Positions 10,778 through 22,580 are shown, numbered from the stretch's first letter. The stretch: DNA of 64,000 bases from Bactericera cockerelli (GCA_024516035.1 CM044959.1:32364118-32428117), one strand, 5' to 3'. Notes: a model not told the origin generated them from the sequence alone. A program made the numbers and translations.

Positions 10778-11165
10778 TAAAATATACACTGAATCATTAT
10801 TGTTTGCTGAAAAAAAAAAAAAGTTCCTTACTTATAGATATTACCAAATTTCATTAGGTAGGATCTCTCAAATTGTAAACAACTTAATACAGAAACGAAA
10901 GATTGGTCAGTCTTTCTCGCTCATCCACAATTTCACCCTTCTCTTTTACTCCTCAATATTTTTTTTAAATTTTTATTTTAACACTGTTACGTACAATATT
11001 TTTTTTTTTTTTAGAGAAGCGGAAAATTTGCGTTAAACACCGGCGTATGTAAGTTCCTGTGAGTCAGCGAGAAGGTTTTTTACCGTCTAAAAACCCCTTC
11101 ATTTATCAGTTCTTTTCTTTATTTATGTTACTATATTATCGCTGTTGATATTATTATTATTATAG

Positions 11166-11364
11166 TGGAAACAGAGGAGCACGGACTGCCCGTGTCCCCC
11201 TTCTTCTCCCGCCACCTTCCTCCCCCCTCCCCCCCGGACAGAATGTCCCTGGATCAGATCTACGTCATCAACCTGGAGAGGAGACCGGAGAGGAAAACCA
11301 AGATGGCCGCCACCACCGGGATCCTGAATCTGGAGGTGAACTATGTCCGTGCGGTGGATGGCAG
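11166..11364 (+). CDS. Exon of a GT25-family collagen galactosyltransferase-like gene (partial)
   Basis: Internal exon flanked by the acceptor TTATTATAG and the donor GCAG|GTGAGT. It translates to a Pro-rich stretch and then DRMSLDQIYVINLERRPERK, ending in YVRAVDGR. The pattern [IV]-INL-x-RR-x-[DE]-R followed about 25 residues later by AVDG is the start of the glycosyltransferase family 25 domain, as in collagen beta(1-O)galactosyltransferases (COLGALT1/2) of the ER lumen. These proteins are about 600 residues, so only about a tenth is here. Neither the upstream N-terminal domain nor the downstream catalytic exons were found on the plus strand. The exon is GC-rich within AT-rich DNA. The rest may lie beyond the window across long introns, or this is a displaced fragment. 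Confidence 0.8.
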
Positions 11365-11384
11365 GTGAGTGGTTGAAGGGTTAA

Positions 11385-11500
11385 AATAATAGAATAGAAT
11401 AGTATATACCTTGTTTATACTGCCGAGGTAAGACTGAAAAGTCCCTTTACTCCAGCAGTCAAACAGGTCTTATATATTTTATGGGATAAATATTTTACAT
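11385..11500 (-). mobile_element. SINE family C, 3' part only
   Basis: On the minus strand it reads GACTGCTGGAGTAA, then AGTCTTACCTCGGCAGTATA and AACAAGGTATA, followed by an ATTCT-type tail. The same order is found at 49195-49265 after a tRNA-like head. It starts 20 bases into the intron that follows the GT25 exon. Confidence 0.6.
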
Positions 11501-11699
11501 TTTAATAACATATAAAAAAAACCATGTTTATTAAAAAAAAAAAATAAAAAAAAAAATGATGGACACTGTGTAAAAAAATTAAAAAAAAAAAAATCAAGAG
11601 ATTTTGGTAGGTACTAAACTCGAACCTGGATATAAGAGAGAACTCAAGAAACCGGAATTTTTTCTTTTATAGTCAGGTTTTGATTAGAAAAAGATTATT

Positions 11700-11910
11700 T
11701 TACCTTATACAGAGGTAAATTTGACCTGGAATATTGTTCTCTTATATCTAGGTTTATCATTTATCCAGTTCTCTTATATCCAGGTTTCTCATATATCCAG
11801 TTCTTTTATATCTGGGTTTCTCTTATATCCAGTTCTCTTATATCTAGGTTTATCATATATTCAGTTCTCTTATATCTAGATTTATCATATATCCAGTTCT
11901 CTTGTATCCA
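11700..11910. repeat. Tandem repeat of TTCTCTTATATCCAGGTTTATC type
   Basis: About six copies of a 24-32 bp unit built from CTCTTATATCCAG and GTTTATCATATATCCAG. A related phrase recurs at 24179-24250 (TCTCTTATATCCAGGTTAAT). Confidence 0.75.
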
Positions 11911-11919
11911 CTAAAAAGC

Positions 11920-13370
11920 CTGTGAAACACTCATCTTTAAAAAAAAAATCAACTAACTCAAGTGTTTTATATCATGTAGCTTAAGAAATGGCCCCATTAC
12001 TGTTAAACTCCTCCCTTAAAATCTATACTAGATAAATGTGGAGCGTCACCTACTCACACATTCACGTACTAAAAAGCTGAATTTTGCTATGTAGATCCTT
12101 TCATGCCTACTTTTCCCGGAAGAGCGTTCAAGGAATTACTTATACTGTATAATTTCTATTCTCTTATTTTATATTTGGTATGCTCCAAACGTCGGGTAAA
12201 AAGAAAAATAGTCAGATATCAAATCTTGTGCAAATTAAACTGTCTCCTCCATATCCATTTTACGCAGATAAATTTCCAGGATAGAGTTCGTTATTATATT
12301 TCAAGAAAACATTTTCAAGTCAAGAAATGAATTTTTTTAATATTCCAACTGGGACCTTATCAACGGGAAAAAAACGTCACTTCCACAAATTTTCAGCAAA
12401 GAATATTTCTGACCGACCGTAGCAAAGTACGGGTTGAACAGCTCGTAAAGAAATAGATTTAAATCAATCATACCCAGAATAATTATTACTGATTTGTGTT
12501 CACTCGCTTAGGATACTCCGGGATTTCGCTCCAATGAATAAAAACCCTGCTTCTCGATTAATTAATTTATTTCAAGAACATCAAACAGTTTTGTGGCGAG
12601 AAAATTGTTTGTATTTTTTTATATCAGCGTATGACTGCAGGAGTACCCACACTTTCATTTCATGTATTGAACCTGCTTAATCGCTAATGAATAATTCTTT
12701 TTCATTTCCATTTAGAAGACTCTAACACCAATTTTAAAGTTACTTAAAATTACTTTTAAAATAAAATGAATTGTTTTAAATCTCTCTAAGTAATATTTAA
12801 ATTTCAATTGTTTAGTATGTATGTGCAATTATGACTTAAAAGTGAACGTTCAGCATTGAAGCGAACTTCCCACGTTTAAGTTTTTGACTTTTTGGTTGAA
12901 GTTGAGAGAAATACTCATTACCGATACAGCATACCTACTAAAAATAAATATTTTCTGCTCTTTTGTGTACGAGACAAAGAAAATGTCTAATCCTGACTCA
13001 ACTTAGGCTGGGTCAGTGCATGGCTCCATTGAAGATTTTCTACGAAAAGAGGTAAAACCTTTCATTTAGAAGGTCTTCTATGCTAAAGATGCGTATAGCA
13101 ATATAATAAGAATAATGTTGAATGTATAGATTCATTTGTAATTAGATTCCTTCTTCCTAAATTTTAAACATTTTTTTTCATATTTGTCTAAATTAAAATA
13201 TATTTCAAAGGTAAAACATTTCTTCAAACTCACTACCGAGAGGAAGCGTACCTCTGATGCTCGAGCTATTGTCCCTTTCGATGGCCTGTGATATTTTTTG
13301 TATCAGGAACTGATGCAAGCGGGTAATATTAAACTGTATTTGAGCATTCTGCAGGATTTCATTTGTTTCC
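11920..13370. other. No gene seen
   Basis: AT-rich, likely intronic or intergenic after the GT25 exon. A phrase GTAGCAAAGTACGGGTTGAA at 12419 resembles 23465 (ACGAAGTACGGACGAAGAGC) and is a likely old repeat end. Confidence 0.55.
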
Positions 13371-13530
13371 TTCTCATTGTGTTTACTAGTTCCAGAAACT
13401 GTAATATGTATTATCTCTACTGATAAGGGGAAGGGTTATCTGTTAAACACAAGTGCATCGTATTCAGTTTGTATCCGAGAAGAGAGAGAGAGAGAGAGAA
13501 AACGGAAACTGCCCAACCCAAATGCAACAA

Positions 13531-13531
13531 A

Positions 13532-13616
<85 letters not shown>

Positions 13617-13627
13617 TGAGTGAGTGA

Positions 13628-13667
<40 letters not shown>

Positions 13668-13711
13668 GTGTGAGAGAGAGAGTGAGTGAGTGAAAGAGAG
13701 AGAGAGGGAAA
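13531..13711. repeat. Long (TG)n microsatellite with (GAGT)n and (GA)n
   Basis: More than 40 uninterrupted TG units, then GAGTGAGT, a second TG run and GAGAGA. The short GA run at 13480 belongs to the same region. Length is likely variable and may be uncertain in the assembly. Confidence 0.95.
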
Positions 13712-13739
13712 TGGGAGAAGGGTTTAAAGAAGAGTGATT

Positions 13740-15210
13740 AAAAATATATATTTCTATTAATAATTTATTATTGCTGTAGGATTTATTCATAGCCTCTGTA
13801 GTTCAGTTCACTTCATCAACTACCTAGCTCTGAGACCCATACTAGAGTGATGGTTCTTTTTTTGTCTTGAACAGAATCCTTTCTTGTTCTTTTATATACA
13901 GATTTATTTCTTGTGGCTTTGATTTCTGTCTGGATGAGACTTTTTTGTCATTAGCCGTTTTCTTCCAGTTTTTTTTTTTGAATATCTGAAAATTTATGTC
14001 GAACTCATAGTCGAAGCTCATTCACAAAATTTTAATTATATGATATTCCTATCTGAGGTTCCTTCAATTGAGCAAAAAGATTCTAAAGGAAATAAATAAT
14101 TTTACAGTACACTTGAAGTAGCGACCAGCGTACATACATAGGTGCTCAAATTTTATTTTAAGAAAATTAAAGAGATCGATCTTAATGTTTACTATCACAC
14201 TCATTAAGAATGAATACATTACAACATTTATATATTAGAAGACGAGAACAATTGAAAGCAGTACTATCAACAAAAATAAAAATGAATTTAAGACTAGAGA
14301 TTTCTAATGGATCAACGGAACCATTATCTTTTTTTAAAAAGCATTTTTACAGTAAAATGATCTATTAAGCTCGTTAATGTAGTATTATGTTGGAAGAGAA
14401 GGTACAGAGCGTACTGTTTGCAGTTTGTATGGCATGGGCCCATATTTTAGGATGTCAAAATATGGCAAGAATAACATGTCATGTTCCGGATGGGTTTCGA
14501 TTAAGCGACCTCTGCATTACCAGATCAAAATCAAAAAAACCTTTTAAATATTTCTAGTTTTGTTTGAACATTATTACATGAGGTACAGTATTAATTTAAA
14601 TAAAGGGAGCCATTACTTTATGTGATTTTACACGGAAAAATGCTGTAAATTTTATATCAAAAGGAAATATAGCGTTTACATAATACATATGTACATGCCT
14701 TCGAACATATTTAAACACAAATAAAAATACAAAAAGTTATTTCCAAAGTACATTCTTACAGAAACGTGATTATACTAGAGATGTATTTAAAATGTTATGT
14801 ATAAGGTTATTATTAGCAAAAAGGAGGTTTTATTTTAAGGGACGTGTCATTTTTATTTTGTTGTTATGTTGTCTTTTGTAACTTCAGACTCTTCAGCAGT
14901 TCAGCCCATCTAAAAAAATGACACGCCACATTTTGAAATAAGCTCTGAGTTGAAATGTAGAAAAGTGCCTCCCCAAGTTTCTAGCTATCCTGTACAACCA
15001 AATTTTAATAGTCATGGATTTCAAATCAGGAGGATTAAGATCAAGCACCGCTCATCGCAAAAAAATCGCAGTGGCTCATTCTTGTTCATACTGTTCTCAC
15101 TTCAGCTCATTTAACAGGGAACAAAATACATAATATATGTATTCCTATCCACAATGATCGACGTGTATTTACTTTACTATTGGTTTCATTATGTATTGTA
15201 GTAGTCCCTT
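13740..15210. other. No gene seen
   Basis: AT-rich, no supported ORF, RNA gene or clear repeat. It lies downstream of the GPCR stop. Confidence 0.55.
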
Positions 15211-15266
15211 AGAGCTAAATTAAATTATAAAACAGGATTAAATTTATGATAAGTGAGACTGTCCTT

Positions 15267-15510
15267 AGTGGGGCTACTCCGTGGCGGGATGTCCGTAGTC
15301 TAGAGATCCTCAGTTCGATGCCCGTTTGGGGCAGACTTTTCGAAGAAAATTCTGTTCCCTCCAAACACGTGAGGCTGGAATTTCCGGCTCTACCCAGGCT
15401 GGATGATGTTAATGTGGGTAGCTGGTACAATTCCTAGAGAATGGAGGGTAAAAACCCCGTTCTGACTATCTCTCTTAATCAGGACGTTAAAACCAAATAG
15501 AATCAACTGG
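15267..15510 (+). mobile_element. SINE family A, nearly full copy
   Basis: Head GGGGCTACTCCGTGGCG and CAGTTCGATGCCCG (diverged B box), then the A-family body, ending at the AAAACCAAATAGAATC stretch. It lies just downstream of the GPCR stop, antisense to the receptor. Confidence 0.8.
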
Positions 15511-15539
15511 TCACAATAGATGTAATTAGGTCGCAGTGT

Positions 15540-15592
15540 TAATTGTAAGGGTTTCACGAGAAACCCTACGACCAGGTCAGATAGTAAAAGAT
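15540..15592 (+). repeat. Short dispersed repeat shared with 53180-53225
   Basis: GTTTCACGAGAAACCCTACG then ACCAGGTCAGATA. The copy at 53190 reads GTTTCATATGAAACCCTGCA then ACCAGGTCACATAATAATAA. Likely a SINE 3' end. It overlaps sequence just after the GPCR stop codon. Confidence 0.55.
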
Positions 15593-15596
15593 CCAT

Positions 15597-15875
15597 TTAC
15601 AAGCAAGAGGTGTCCCCGGCGCTGGCATTGTAAAGTTTGCCGCAACCATTACTGAACGCGGCTGGCGTCTCGCTAGATTTCCGGCGCACTAGCGGCTTCT
15701 TGTTGGCTCGTATGGTGGAGCGACTGTACATGGACACTGTGGTCGCTCCGGGGCGGTGTCGCTGGTAGTCGCTGAAGTAGAGGTTCTGGTCTGAGCCGAA
15801 CATGAGGTCGGCTCGCGAGCGGGTGTGCGGACAACAGCGCGCCTTGTAGTACTGGTACATGCGCCGCACTGCGAT
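15597..15875 (-). CDS. Class A GPCR, exon 5 (cytoplasmic tail, stop)
   Basis: Residues 391-482 and the stop codon. Acceptor CTTTACAG|ATCGCA, phase 0. It starts with helix-8-like IAVRRMYQYYKAR followed by Cys403-Cys404, candidate palmitoylation sites. The tail is basic and Ser/Thr-rich and ends in TSCL, which fits a class I PDZ ligand (S/T-x-hydrophobic). The tail function is inferred only. Downstream on this strand lies a SINE copy (15267-15510) that may sit in the 3' UTR. The poly(A) site was not identified. Confidence 0.88.
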   Translation of the reverse strand: MAVRRMYQYYKARCCPHTRSRADLMFGSDQNLYFSDYQRHRPGATTVSMYSRSTIRANKKPLVRRKSSETPAAFSNGCGKLYNASAGDTSCL

Positions 15876-16574
15876 CTGTAAAGCCGAGGAGTGGAAAGGC
15901 TTTGAAATATTGTTCATTTTTTGAACATCTTTGAAACGTCATTTTTGAAAATGTCTGCGTTGTTCGAAAAAGTCCAGGGACAAGCATTTCCAGGCAATCA
16001 AACTAGCGTGGAGATTTTCTTCTTATTTAGTAGACCAAATCAAATGGACTTGAAAGAAAATGAAAATAAATGACCAAAATTTATAACCAAGAGTTTTTAA
16101 TTTTGTGAATACTTTGCCTATTATTTTTATTATTGGAAAATTAGTCTAAAGTGACCACACAATAATAGCACCCTCTATAGAGTCTATAGTATGATAGTGG
16201 AAATATTTCATGCAACAACCTTGCATAGCGGTCACCTTTCATTAAAAACTTTCATTATTTTTGCTTTTACTTTCCCAACTGGAGTTTCATCCATAAAAAT
16301 GTTACCATATTATGTATATTCGTGTTCTTCAAAACCTTACGTTTCCTTACAAGGTATTCCGCCGCCTCATCGATCGAGTTCTGAGCTCAGAGTTTCATCC
16401 ACTATTTACTCGTAAACATTTTCTTCCTTGAAACTTCGTAAACAGAAGAAAACTAATGATCCTAATACTTTTATTCATGGACATCTGGTGATACCCTTCT
16501 CGTTGGTTCTTAGAGGCATCTGTTTTATATCTCACACAGAGTTGGAAGAAGTGCTGACGTTCGCTTCGAGGCAT

Positions 16575-16735
16575 TTCTATTATTATTATCATAATAATAG
16601 CAACAAAAAATACTACTGGATTGAAGTGACTTAATCTTAGTTCGCTTCGAGGCATTTCTATTATTATTATCATCATCAATAATAGCAACCAAAAAAAAAA
16701 AAAAAAAAATACTACTGGATTGAAGTGACTTATAA
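16575..16735. repeat. Local tandem duplication, unit about 85-95 bp
   Basis: TTCGCTTCGAGGCATTTCTA, (TTA)n(TCA)n, AATAGCAAC, A-run, then ACTACTGGATTGAAGTGACT, twice in a row. Explains the repeated motif in the minus-strand ORFs here. Confidence 0.85.
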
Positions 16736-17184
16736 ATATTAATCAACCAAAAAAGTAAGGTCTATTCAGTGCCAGTATAAAGTTACTAGCTAAAACCCGG
16801 CACTTTGTCGCCGTTGAGGTTTTGCCCTTGATTGGTGTCCTATGGAATTTTTGAAAATATTTTCCAAGTATGATCCTAAATACCAAAAAGAGACTCTTTA
16901 CCAAATTGGGAGTCATTTGGTCCAGCCGTTTCCGAGTTCTGTTGATTAATGTAAATGGATGTGGAAAATGATTTGGATTTTCCTTGTACGATACTTATTG
17001 TGTAAATTAGTTTTGATCCATCTAAGTTGTAACTTGATAACTGTTTATAATTTATTAAGAGGTGCCATTTAAAACTTGGATAGTGAATAGTCCTATTTTT
17101 TTTTTAAAAAAAAGGTAAGTGTGCCCCGGAACCGCTTTCGCATTACTTCAGAGCACTTTACCTTTACATCCATACCATTCCGGA

Positions 17185-17220
17185 AACGGAAAATTTCGCT
17201 CCGGCCGGGATTCGAATAGT
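17185..17220 (-). mobile_element. SINE family D fragment
   Basis: Minus strand ATTCGAATCCCGGCCGGAGC followed by GAAATTTTCCG. It matches the B box and first bases after it in the copy at 28985. It lies just beyond the exon 4 donor of the GPCR. Confidence 0.45.
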
Positions 17221-17274
17221 TCTATTAGTGGACTATAAACAAGTTCTAGGCACTATCATCTCAACAACACCCAC

Positions 17275-17577
17275 CTTGATCTCATGCATGCGGGCGGCAT
17301 AGATGTAGCTGTTCACCCCGCTCTTGAGTATGATCAAGCACTGGATGACGACACTGATGGAGAAGGTAGCCAGAGGCCCCCAGTTCCCCTCCAGCAGACA
17401 GTCGTCGCAGATGAGGAAGTACATGAGAGCCGCCGGCACCCAGCCAATGACCACGGAGCCCACGATCAGGAAGGTGGTGTAGATGGCCTTCTCGTTCCGG
17501 GTGTGCTCCGAGGCGTCCTTCTGGCTGGGGTGCGAGGAGTGAACCACGGGCGCCATCTTGTCTGTCCCGTTTTTGAT
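17275..17577 (-). CDS. Class A GPCR, exon 4 (ICL3, TM6, TM7)
   Basis: Residues 290-390, phase 0 at both ends. Acceptor CACCAG|ATCAAA, donor ATCAAG|GTGGGT. The end of ICL3 is Ser/His-rich. TM6 (about 318-345) carries GWVP at 334-337, a version of the CWxP switch with Gly for Cys. TM7 (about 361-385) ends in NSYIY at 378-382, a version of NPxxY with Ser for Pro. A Met at 297 makes this look like a separate 107-residue ORF, but the exon is open upstream to the splice acceptor and its last 13 codons as an ORF are intron read-through. Confidence 0.92.
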
Positions 17578-18460
17578 CTGGTGAAAAGAAATCGAGGCAT
17601 TTATTTTAGACCAACGCAGCCATAGCGGAGTGTGCCTGGCTTGATTAGAGTTAATCGCGACAAACTATCCACTTTAGGGAATAGTTGATATTAATGTACT
17701 CGCTTTGAGAATATCTCAAGGACAAAAAAAACTTTATCCTTTTGGCGAAAAAACATTGAGCAAATCTCAAACAAACAAAACTATAGACACACTGAACTAA
17801 TCCTGAATATCCTTGAAAAACGGGATTTATCATCATGTAGAGCGAGATAGACGCGAACATATGAGACGTGAATTCCACGAGATAGACGCGCTTTCCACGA
17901 GATATCCGAAAATGCGTAAAAAAATGTAGATGTACATTATACATACGATCAAATGTCAACTCTGTCGAAATTGTTTTCATGCCCTGAGAGTTGATAGTAT
18001 CAACAAACCCACCCCTAAATATACTTGGAATTTAGACTGAGGTTCAACTTGTCAATTTCTTTCAAGCTCTTGGTAAAATTGCTGCATTTATACATTTTCT
18101 CAGAACACCAAACATCAAATAATAACCGAAACCCACTGATATTACCCGTGCCGGGGTTTTATACTTGAAAGATACTACAGTCGAATTTCCAGTCTTGATC
18201 TGATTCTCTGAAATAAAGCATCCATTCTATAGAATTACCTGTTCCGATACTCTCCAATGAATACTTTGAATTAAGCCCTCGAAGTACCTTAATATCTAGA
18301 ATATAAAACCCCGCGTGACTTTGAGTTATTTATCGATACCGCCCCCGACTTTTAGGAAGAGAAAAGATTCGAAAGTGCCCTCAATTCGCTACGAGCTTAG
18401 TTTTGATATATTCAGTACTGGCACTTCTGTAGGTATTCAGGGAAATATATTGCAACCTTT

Positions 18461-18600
18461 ATGACCCTTCTCTCGTTTTCCCTCCTATTCTTTCCCTTCC
18501 CTCTTTTCGCTGTATTTTCTTCTTTCTGTTTCTCTTTCTCTCTCTCCCTCTCCCTCCTCCCTCCCTCTTCCCTCCCCCCTTCCCCCAAGTTTTTTTATTT
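18461..18600. repeat. CT-rich tract
   Basis: Pyrimidine-rich with TCTCTCTCCC and CCTCCCTCCC. Lies in GPCR intron 3. The plus-strand ORF here is a by-product. Confidence 0.8.
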
Positions 18601-18899
18601 TATTTCCCACCACTATCCATCAAAGAAAGCGCACTTATGTATTCCTCCACTGAAACGTTATCGGGGTAATGGTAGACAGGAACACACGTTCTTTCTTCTC
18701 CTCTACCGTCCTTGCCCAATGCCCACACATACACACTCATAATAGTCATAATATACACACATACTCACTCACAATATACACGTACCATACACACACTAAC
18801 TCATAATATACATACTCAATCATTTTTACTCTACTTATCCTTTTCATCATTTATTTATTCTTAGAAGTGTTTTCAGTCACTTATCCTTCCTACTCGTGG

Positions 18900-19010
18900 T
18901 ATTTTTCGCATATATTCCAATTTCTCTTTCTCCTTCTCTGAAATTCTCTCTTTCTCTTTCTCATATATTCCAATCTCTCTCCTTCTCTGATATTCTCTCT
19001 ACCTCTACTT
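18900..19010. repeat. Two copies of a CATATATTCCAAT.TCTCT unit
   Basis: CATATATTCCAATTTCTCTT and CATATATTCCAATCTCTCTC with TTCTCTGAAATTCTCTCTTT-type followers, about 53 bases apart. Confidence 0.6.
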
Positions 19011-21773
19011 CTATGTAGTGTGGTTCCATTAGGGTCGTTCTGTATTCTCTCAACATTTTGCTAGGCCTGTTTTCAATACTTTTCCTCTTCTCTCTACAGT
19101 GTGTCTCTCGAAGAAATGTATTGCTATCATTTTAAACCACTGTAACCTCGATAACAGTTGATTTTGTTCATTATTGGTTTTTAATTTTCACCATTTCAGA
19201 CTTGATTTCGACTCAAATTCGATATAGGTAGTAAATTACCTAGTATTTTCTGGTTGTTCTCGTAAAGAACAGGAAATGCCTTTGTATCTCATACGTTTAG
19301 TCAGTTTAGTGTATGTTTACTATCCATTTCTCTTAAAGATTAAGTGATTTGATATGAGGCAAGCAGTAGTAAGCAAGATACCCGGATAACTCGAATCACA
19401 GGTCAGACCAAACTCTTATGCTGTAAAATGACTAGATAACTTTTATGCTGTAAAAATTACCTTTCCTGGAACCACGTTAGCATTATGTATTCTAGGGTAG
19501 AGAATATTACTTTCTACTGAAATTTCGACATGTCGGGTATTCAAACCCGCGCCTTTAGATCAGGAGGAAGATAGAGTTACAGGCGACATACTGTCTGGGC
19601 GACAAACATTGGGTATCACGCGCCAAAATCTACGGAAAACTTTTGAAAGTAAATTTTCTTAAGTGCGCCACTTATTATTCTGGAGTACTTTTGTTTGCTA
19701 ACACTATATTTTATTTTTAATGGTTTACTGTAATTTATGTTCAATTCTGTTTACACAGTAACCTGAATAACTTAGTGGTTGACCTAGGACTCTCTATCAG
19801 GAGGTGTTGGTTCCATTCATGGTCATATGTTCTGACGGAATATTTTAGAGAAGTGTTACACACAAACACAAATGTCCTAAACTTCCTACTAAGTGTACAA
19901 TGTACCTACACACTACACAGTTGAGTATGACATTCAATTTTTTCCGGTTCATGTCATGTTTTAGTAATAAATTCACATTAGAATGTCAAATATAAATAAC
20001 ATGTTCAAAAAATTATTTACTCAAAAAAAAAAAACCAACCTTTTCATATCCCAGGGATCATAGAGAATAACTAGCCATAGAAGAATAAGGGATGGAAAAT
20101 ATTTCTCATTCAGAACAAACTCTCTTACTTTTTAATCGATTTATTTTTATGTATTAAAAAATGGAAGCAATTGAAAATAAATGTCGTAAATACTGACCAT
20201 TACTGAGTGTGACGTTAAATGCATATTGAGAAATCAGTATGGGAATGCATTTGTCACATGGCATTGGCATGCAGTAGCGGTAGTAATGACCAAACTGGGA
20301 ATTGCGAGGATGGTGGGGCAAATCGAAAAATAATGGTTTGTGCTCAAATACCTACTCGGTGTTGCCAAACGTCACAAGTTGTTTAAATTAATTTTTGTAA
20401 AATTTTCTAATATCTAGTACTCTCTAGTATCTACACAAAAAATATATTAATGATAATTATTTATCATCTAGTGTCATCGTTACTTTTTTTAAATAGAAAA
20501 TTTGAAATAGAAAATTTGAGATGGACATCTAAATTTTGAATTCGCATAATTTTTAGCAAAGTTTACTTACATAAATTCACATATCAAAGCTTTGATAAAT
20601 GGAGATATTTCATCAAATTTACAAAACATGTGAGTTAGAGTTATGTGCACTGCTTTTTTGTGGTAAAAATAGTTACATTTTACTTTACAATTTTGTCTCA
20701 AAATCTTCTTCAGATTGATAACCACAAGTCAGAAAGTTACCCATTTCATAATAGTCTCCTTTGATATTTGAACCTATTGCAACACCGCACTGATCTCTCT
20801 CTCTCATTAGAAGTACATATATCCTGTATATCTGTCTCTAATAGTTGCCCATAAAGTTCTTTTATGACGTCATAATGTCTGTGCAGGACTTGGAAGGTTT
20901 CATTTATCCTCAGGAAATATAGAACTTTGAAGTTTTTAATTAAATTTCTATCATTGTCTGTGACACCTTTACTATTATCGTTTGCTTGAATAACTTTCAA
21001 TGGCTTGGAAACAGAGAAATTTCCAAGTATTTCTCTCTTGGGGATTCATAAGAAATTAGAAATCCATCTATAATTTCTAAACTCTGCGCATAAGTATTCA
21101 ACCCACACAAGATTTTGATTTTATCAGATCTTGAAAAGTTATTTTTTTTTTCATTTAGCTGGGACAAATTATTTTTGAACTTTTATCAAGGTCAAGACAA
21201 TGCCATTTTTATGAAAATATTCCATCATTAAAATTATGCTAAATAATGTAAAGACTTCAGCTGATCATGATGGGAAAAACCAATTCATGACAGTTCTTTC
21301 ACTCTACCTTTTACGAAACCCACTTGGGGTCGCCGCTGTTTTGGTACTTTCTGCTGTGTATCCCAAGCTCAGATGAAATAGTGAGATTCTATAAGAAATA
21401 GCTTAGCATCCTGCATTAAATCACCGCCACAACTTTACAGTATAATCAGTATCAGTATAAATAGAAAAGTGAGAAGTTGTATTAGATACACATACATGAA
21501 TATCAGTACATACATGGACAGTTGTTTCGAACTTATTATCTCTCATCAACAGGTAATAGTTTTGAAAATCCATCTCATCAAAGACAGACGAGAAGATCGA
21601 GAGCGCAGATTCCCTTCTAAGTTACTTCAAAACAATTGAGTTGTACACAATGATCGAATACAGCAAAGGACTCGGTGCGAACGACCTGTCTACTGACAGA
21701 GTTAATGCGCGTAATGGTAAAAAGACGAAAAGAAGATTTTCAAACAAATTTTCCGTTCCCATTGAGTGGTTGT

Positions 21774-22015
21774 TGGATAGCCTCCGTGGCGTAATGGTTG
21801 TGACTACTGCCCGTAGTCCAGAGATCCCGAGTTCGATCCCCGGTTGGAGCAGACTTTTCGAAGAAAATTCTGTTCCCTCCAAACACGTGAGGCTGGCATT
21901 TCCGGCCCTATCCAGGCTGGGTGAGGTTAATGTGGGTAGCTGGTACGATTCTAGCCATAAAACACGTGCTCCACCCTACCAACCTCAACCATGAGGTTGA
22001 ACAATGCCGACCCCA
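21774..22015 (+). mobile_element. SINE family A, best head and 3' end, internal deletion
   Basis: tRNA-like head GCCTCCGTGGCGTAATGGTT (A box) and GAGTTCGATCCCCGG (B box). The body matches 15267. It skips the segment with the GATCAGGACG palindrome and ends CAACCATGAGGTTGAACAAT then GCCGACC. It lies 77 bases from GPCR exon 3. Confidence 0.85.
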
Positions 22016-22091
22016 AAAGCAACATAAGCTAATATGGGATAAAGGCAAGGGAGATATACATATATATTGAGTGGTTGTTGGATGGTCTCAC

Positions 22092-22263
22092 CTGCAGGTT
22101 GGCTCGGCGGTGCCGGTAGCTGCCCGTCTTCTTGTACTTGAGCCTCATGGCCTGGTGGCGCTTGACGATGACGTATATGTGGGAGTAGATGACGCTCATG
22201 ATGACGAGGCAGGTGAGGAGGGAGTACGAGAACTTGCTGCGGAAGTTGGTCTTCCGGATGAAC
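22092..22263 (-). CDS. Class A GPCR, exon 3 (TM5 and start of ICL3)
   Basis: Residues 232-289. The acceptor TTGCAG|GTTC and donor CTGCAG|GTGAGA are both clear. The first base completes the Thr codon left open by exon 2. It encodes FIRKTNFRSKFSYS and then TM5 (about residues 243-266, LLTCLVIMSVIYSHIYVIV). TM5 lacks the usual Pro. A basic third loop follows (KRHQAMRLKYKKTGSYRHRR), as expected for G-protein contact. The exon is short and has no in-frame ATG, so it is missed by an ORF search starting at Met. Its membership rests on matching phases, same strand, GC-rich codons and the missing TM5 between exons 2 and 4. Confidence 0.88.
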
Positions 22264-22439
22264 CTGCAATCATAGATTTAAAAATAGTAGATAAAGAAAT
22301 CCCCATGCTCTCTGTGTAGCTAATGTGAACATATAATCTGTATAATTATAATAATTCCTAAATCAAGATAGGTATTGATACCTAAATCACGGTGGTGAGA
22401 GGATTATATGGACGCCCAGATCCAATGTCTAGGCTCCTT

Positions 22440-22580
22440 TCATGTCCATTGATTCTATGTGGTTTTACCGTCCTGACTTGAGGTAGACAGGACGGGGGTT
22501 TTACCCTCCATTCGCTGGGAATCGTACCAGCTACCCACATTAAGCTCACCCAGCCTGGGTAGGGCCGGAACTTTTCCCAG
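22440..22580 (-). mobile_element. SINE family A, internal fragment
   Basis: Minus-strand body from CCTACCCAGGCTGGGT through AGCTGGTACGATTCCCAGC and GGAGGGTAAAACCCCCG-type sequence to the CAGGACG block. Head and 3' end are missing. Confidence 0.75.

Larger units (their letters stand above)
17650..21770. other. GPCR intron 3, mostly featureless
   Basis: Apart from CT-rich tracts, two weak tRNA-like relics (GGTTTGAATACCCGAC on the minus strand at about 19540 and GTTGGTTCCATTCATGG on the plus strand at about 19807) are seen. An 84-codon minus-strand ORF at 20746-21000 is not recognised. Confidence 0.5.

Noticed and set aside
13377..13790. Cys/Val- and Thr/His-rich ORFs
   Set aside because: Translation of the (TG)n microsatellite.
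15673..15987. 104-codon minus-strand ORF
   Set aside because: Wrong frame over GPCR exon 5, running into the intron across the splice acceptor.
17284..17625. 113-codon plus-strand ORF
   Set aside because: Antisense of GPCR exon 4. The minus strand has membrane helices, motifs and splice sites.
20746..21000. 84-codon minus-strand ORF
   Set aside because: No motif, homologue or splice context recognised. Length is within chance for this region.
21985..22319. ORFs on both strands around 22.1 kb
   Set aside because: Shadows of GPCR exon 3, whose true frame gives TM5.
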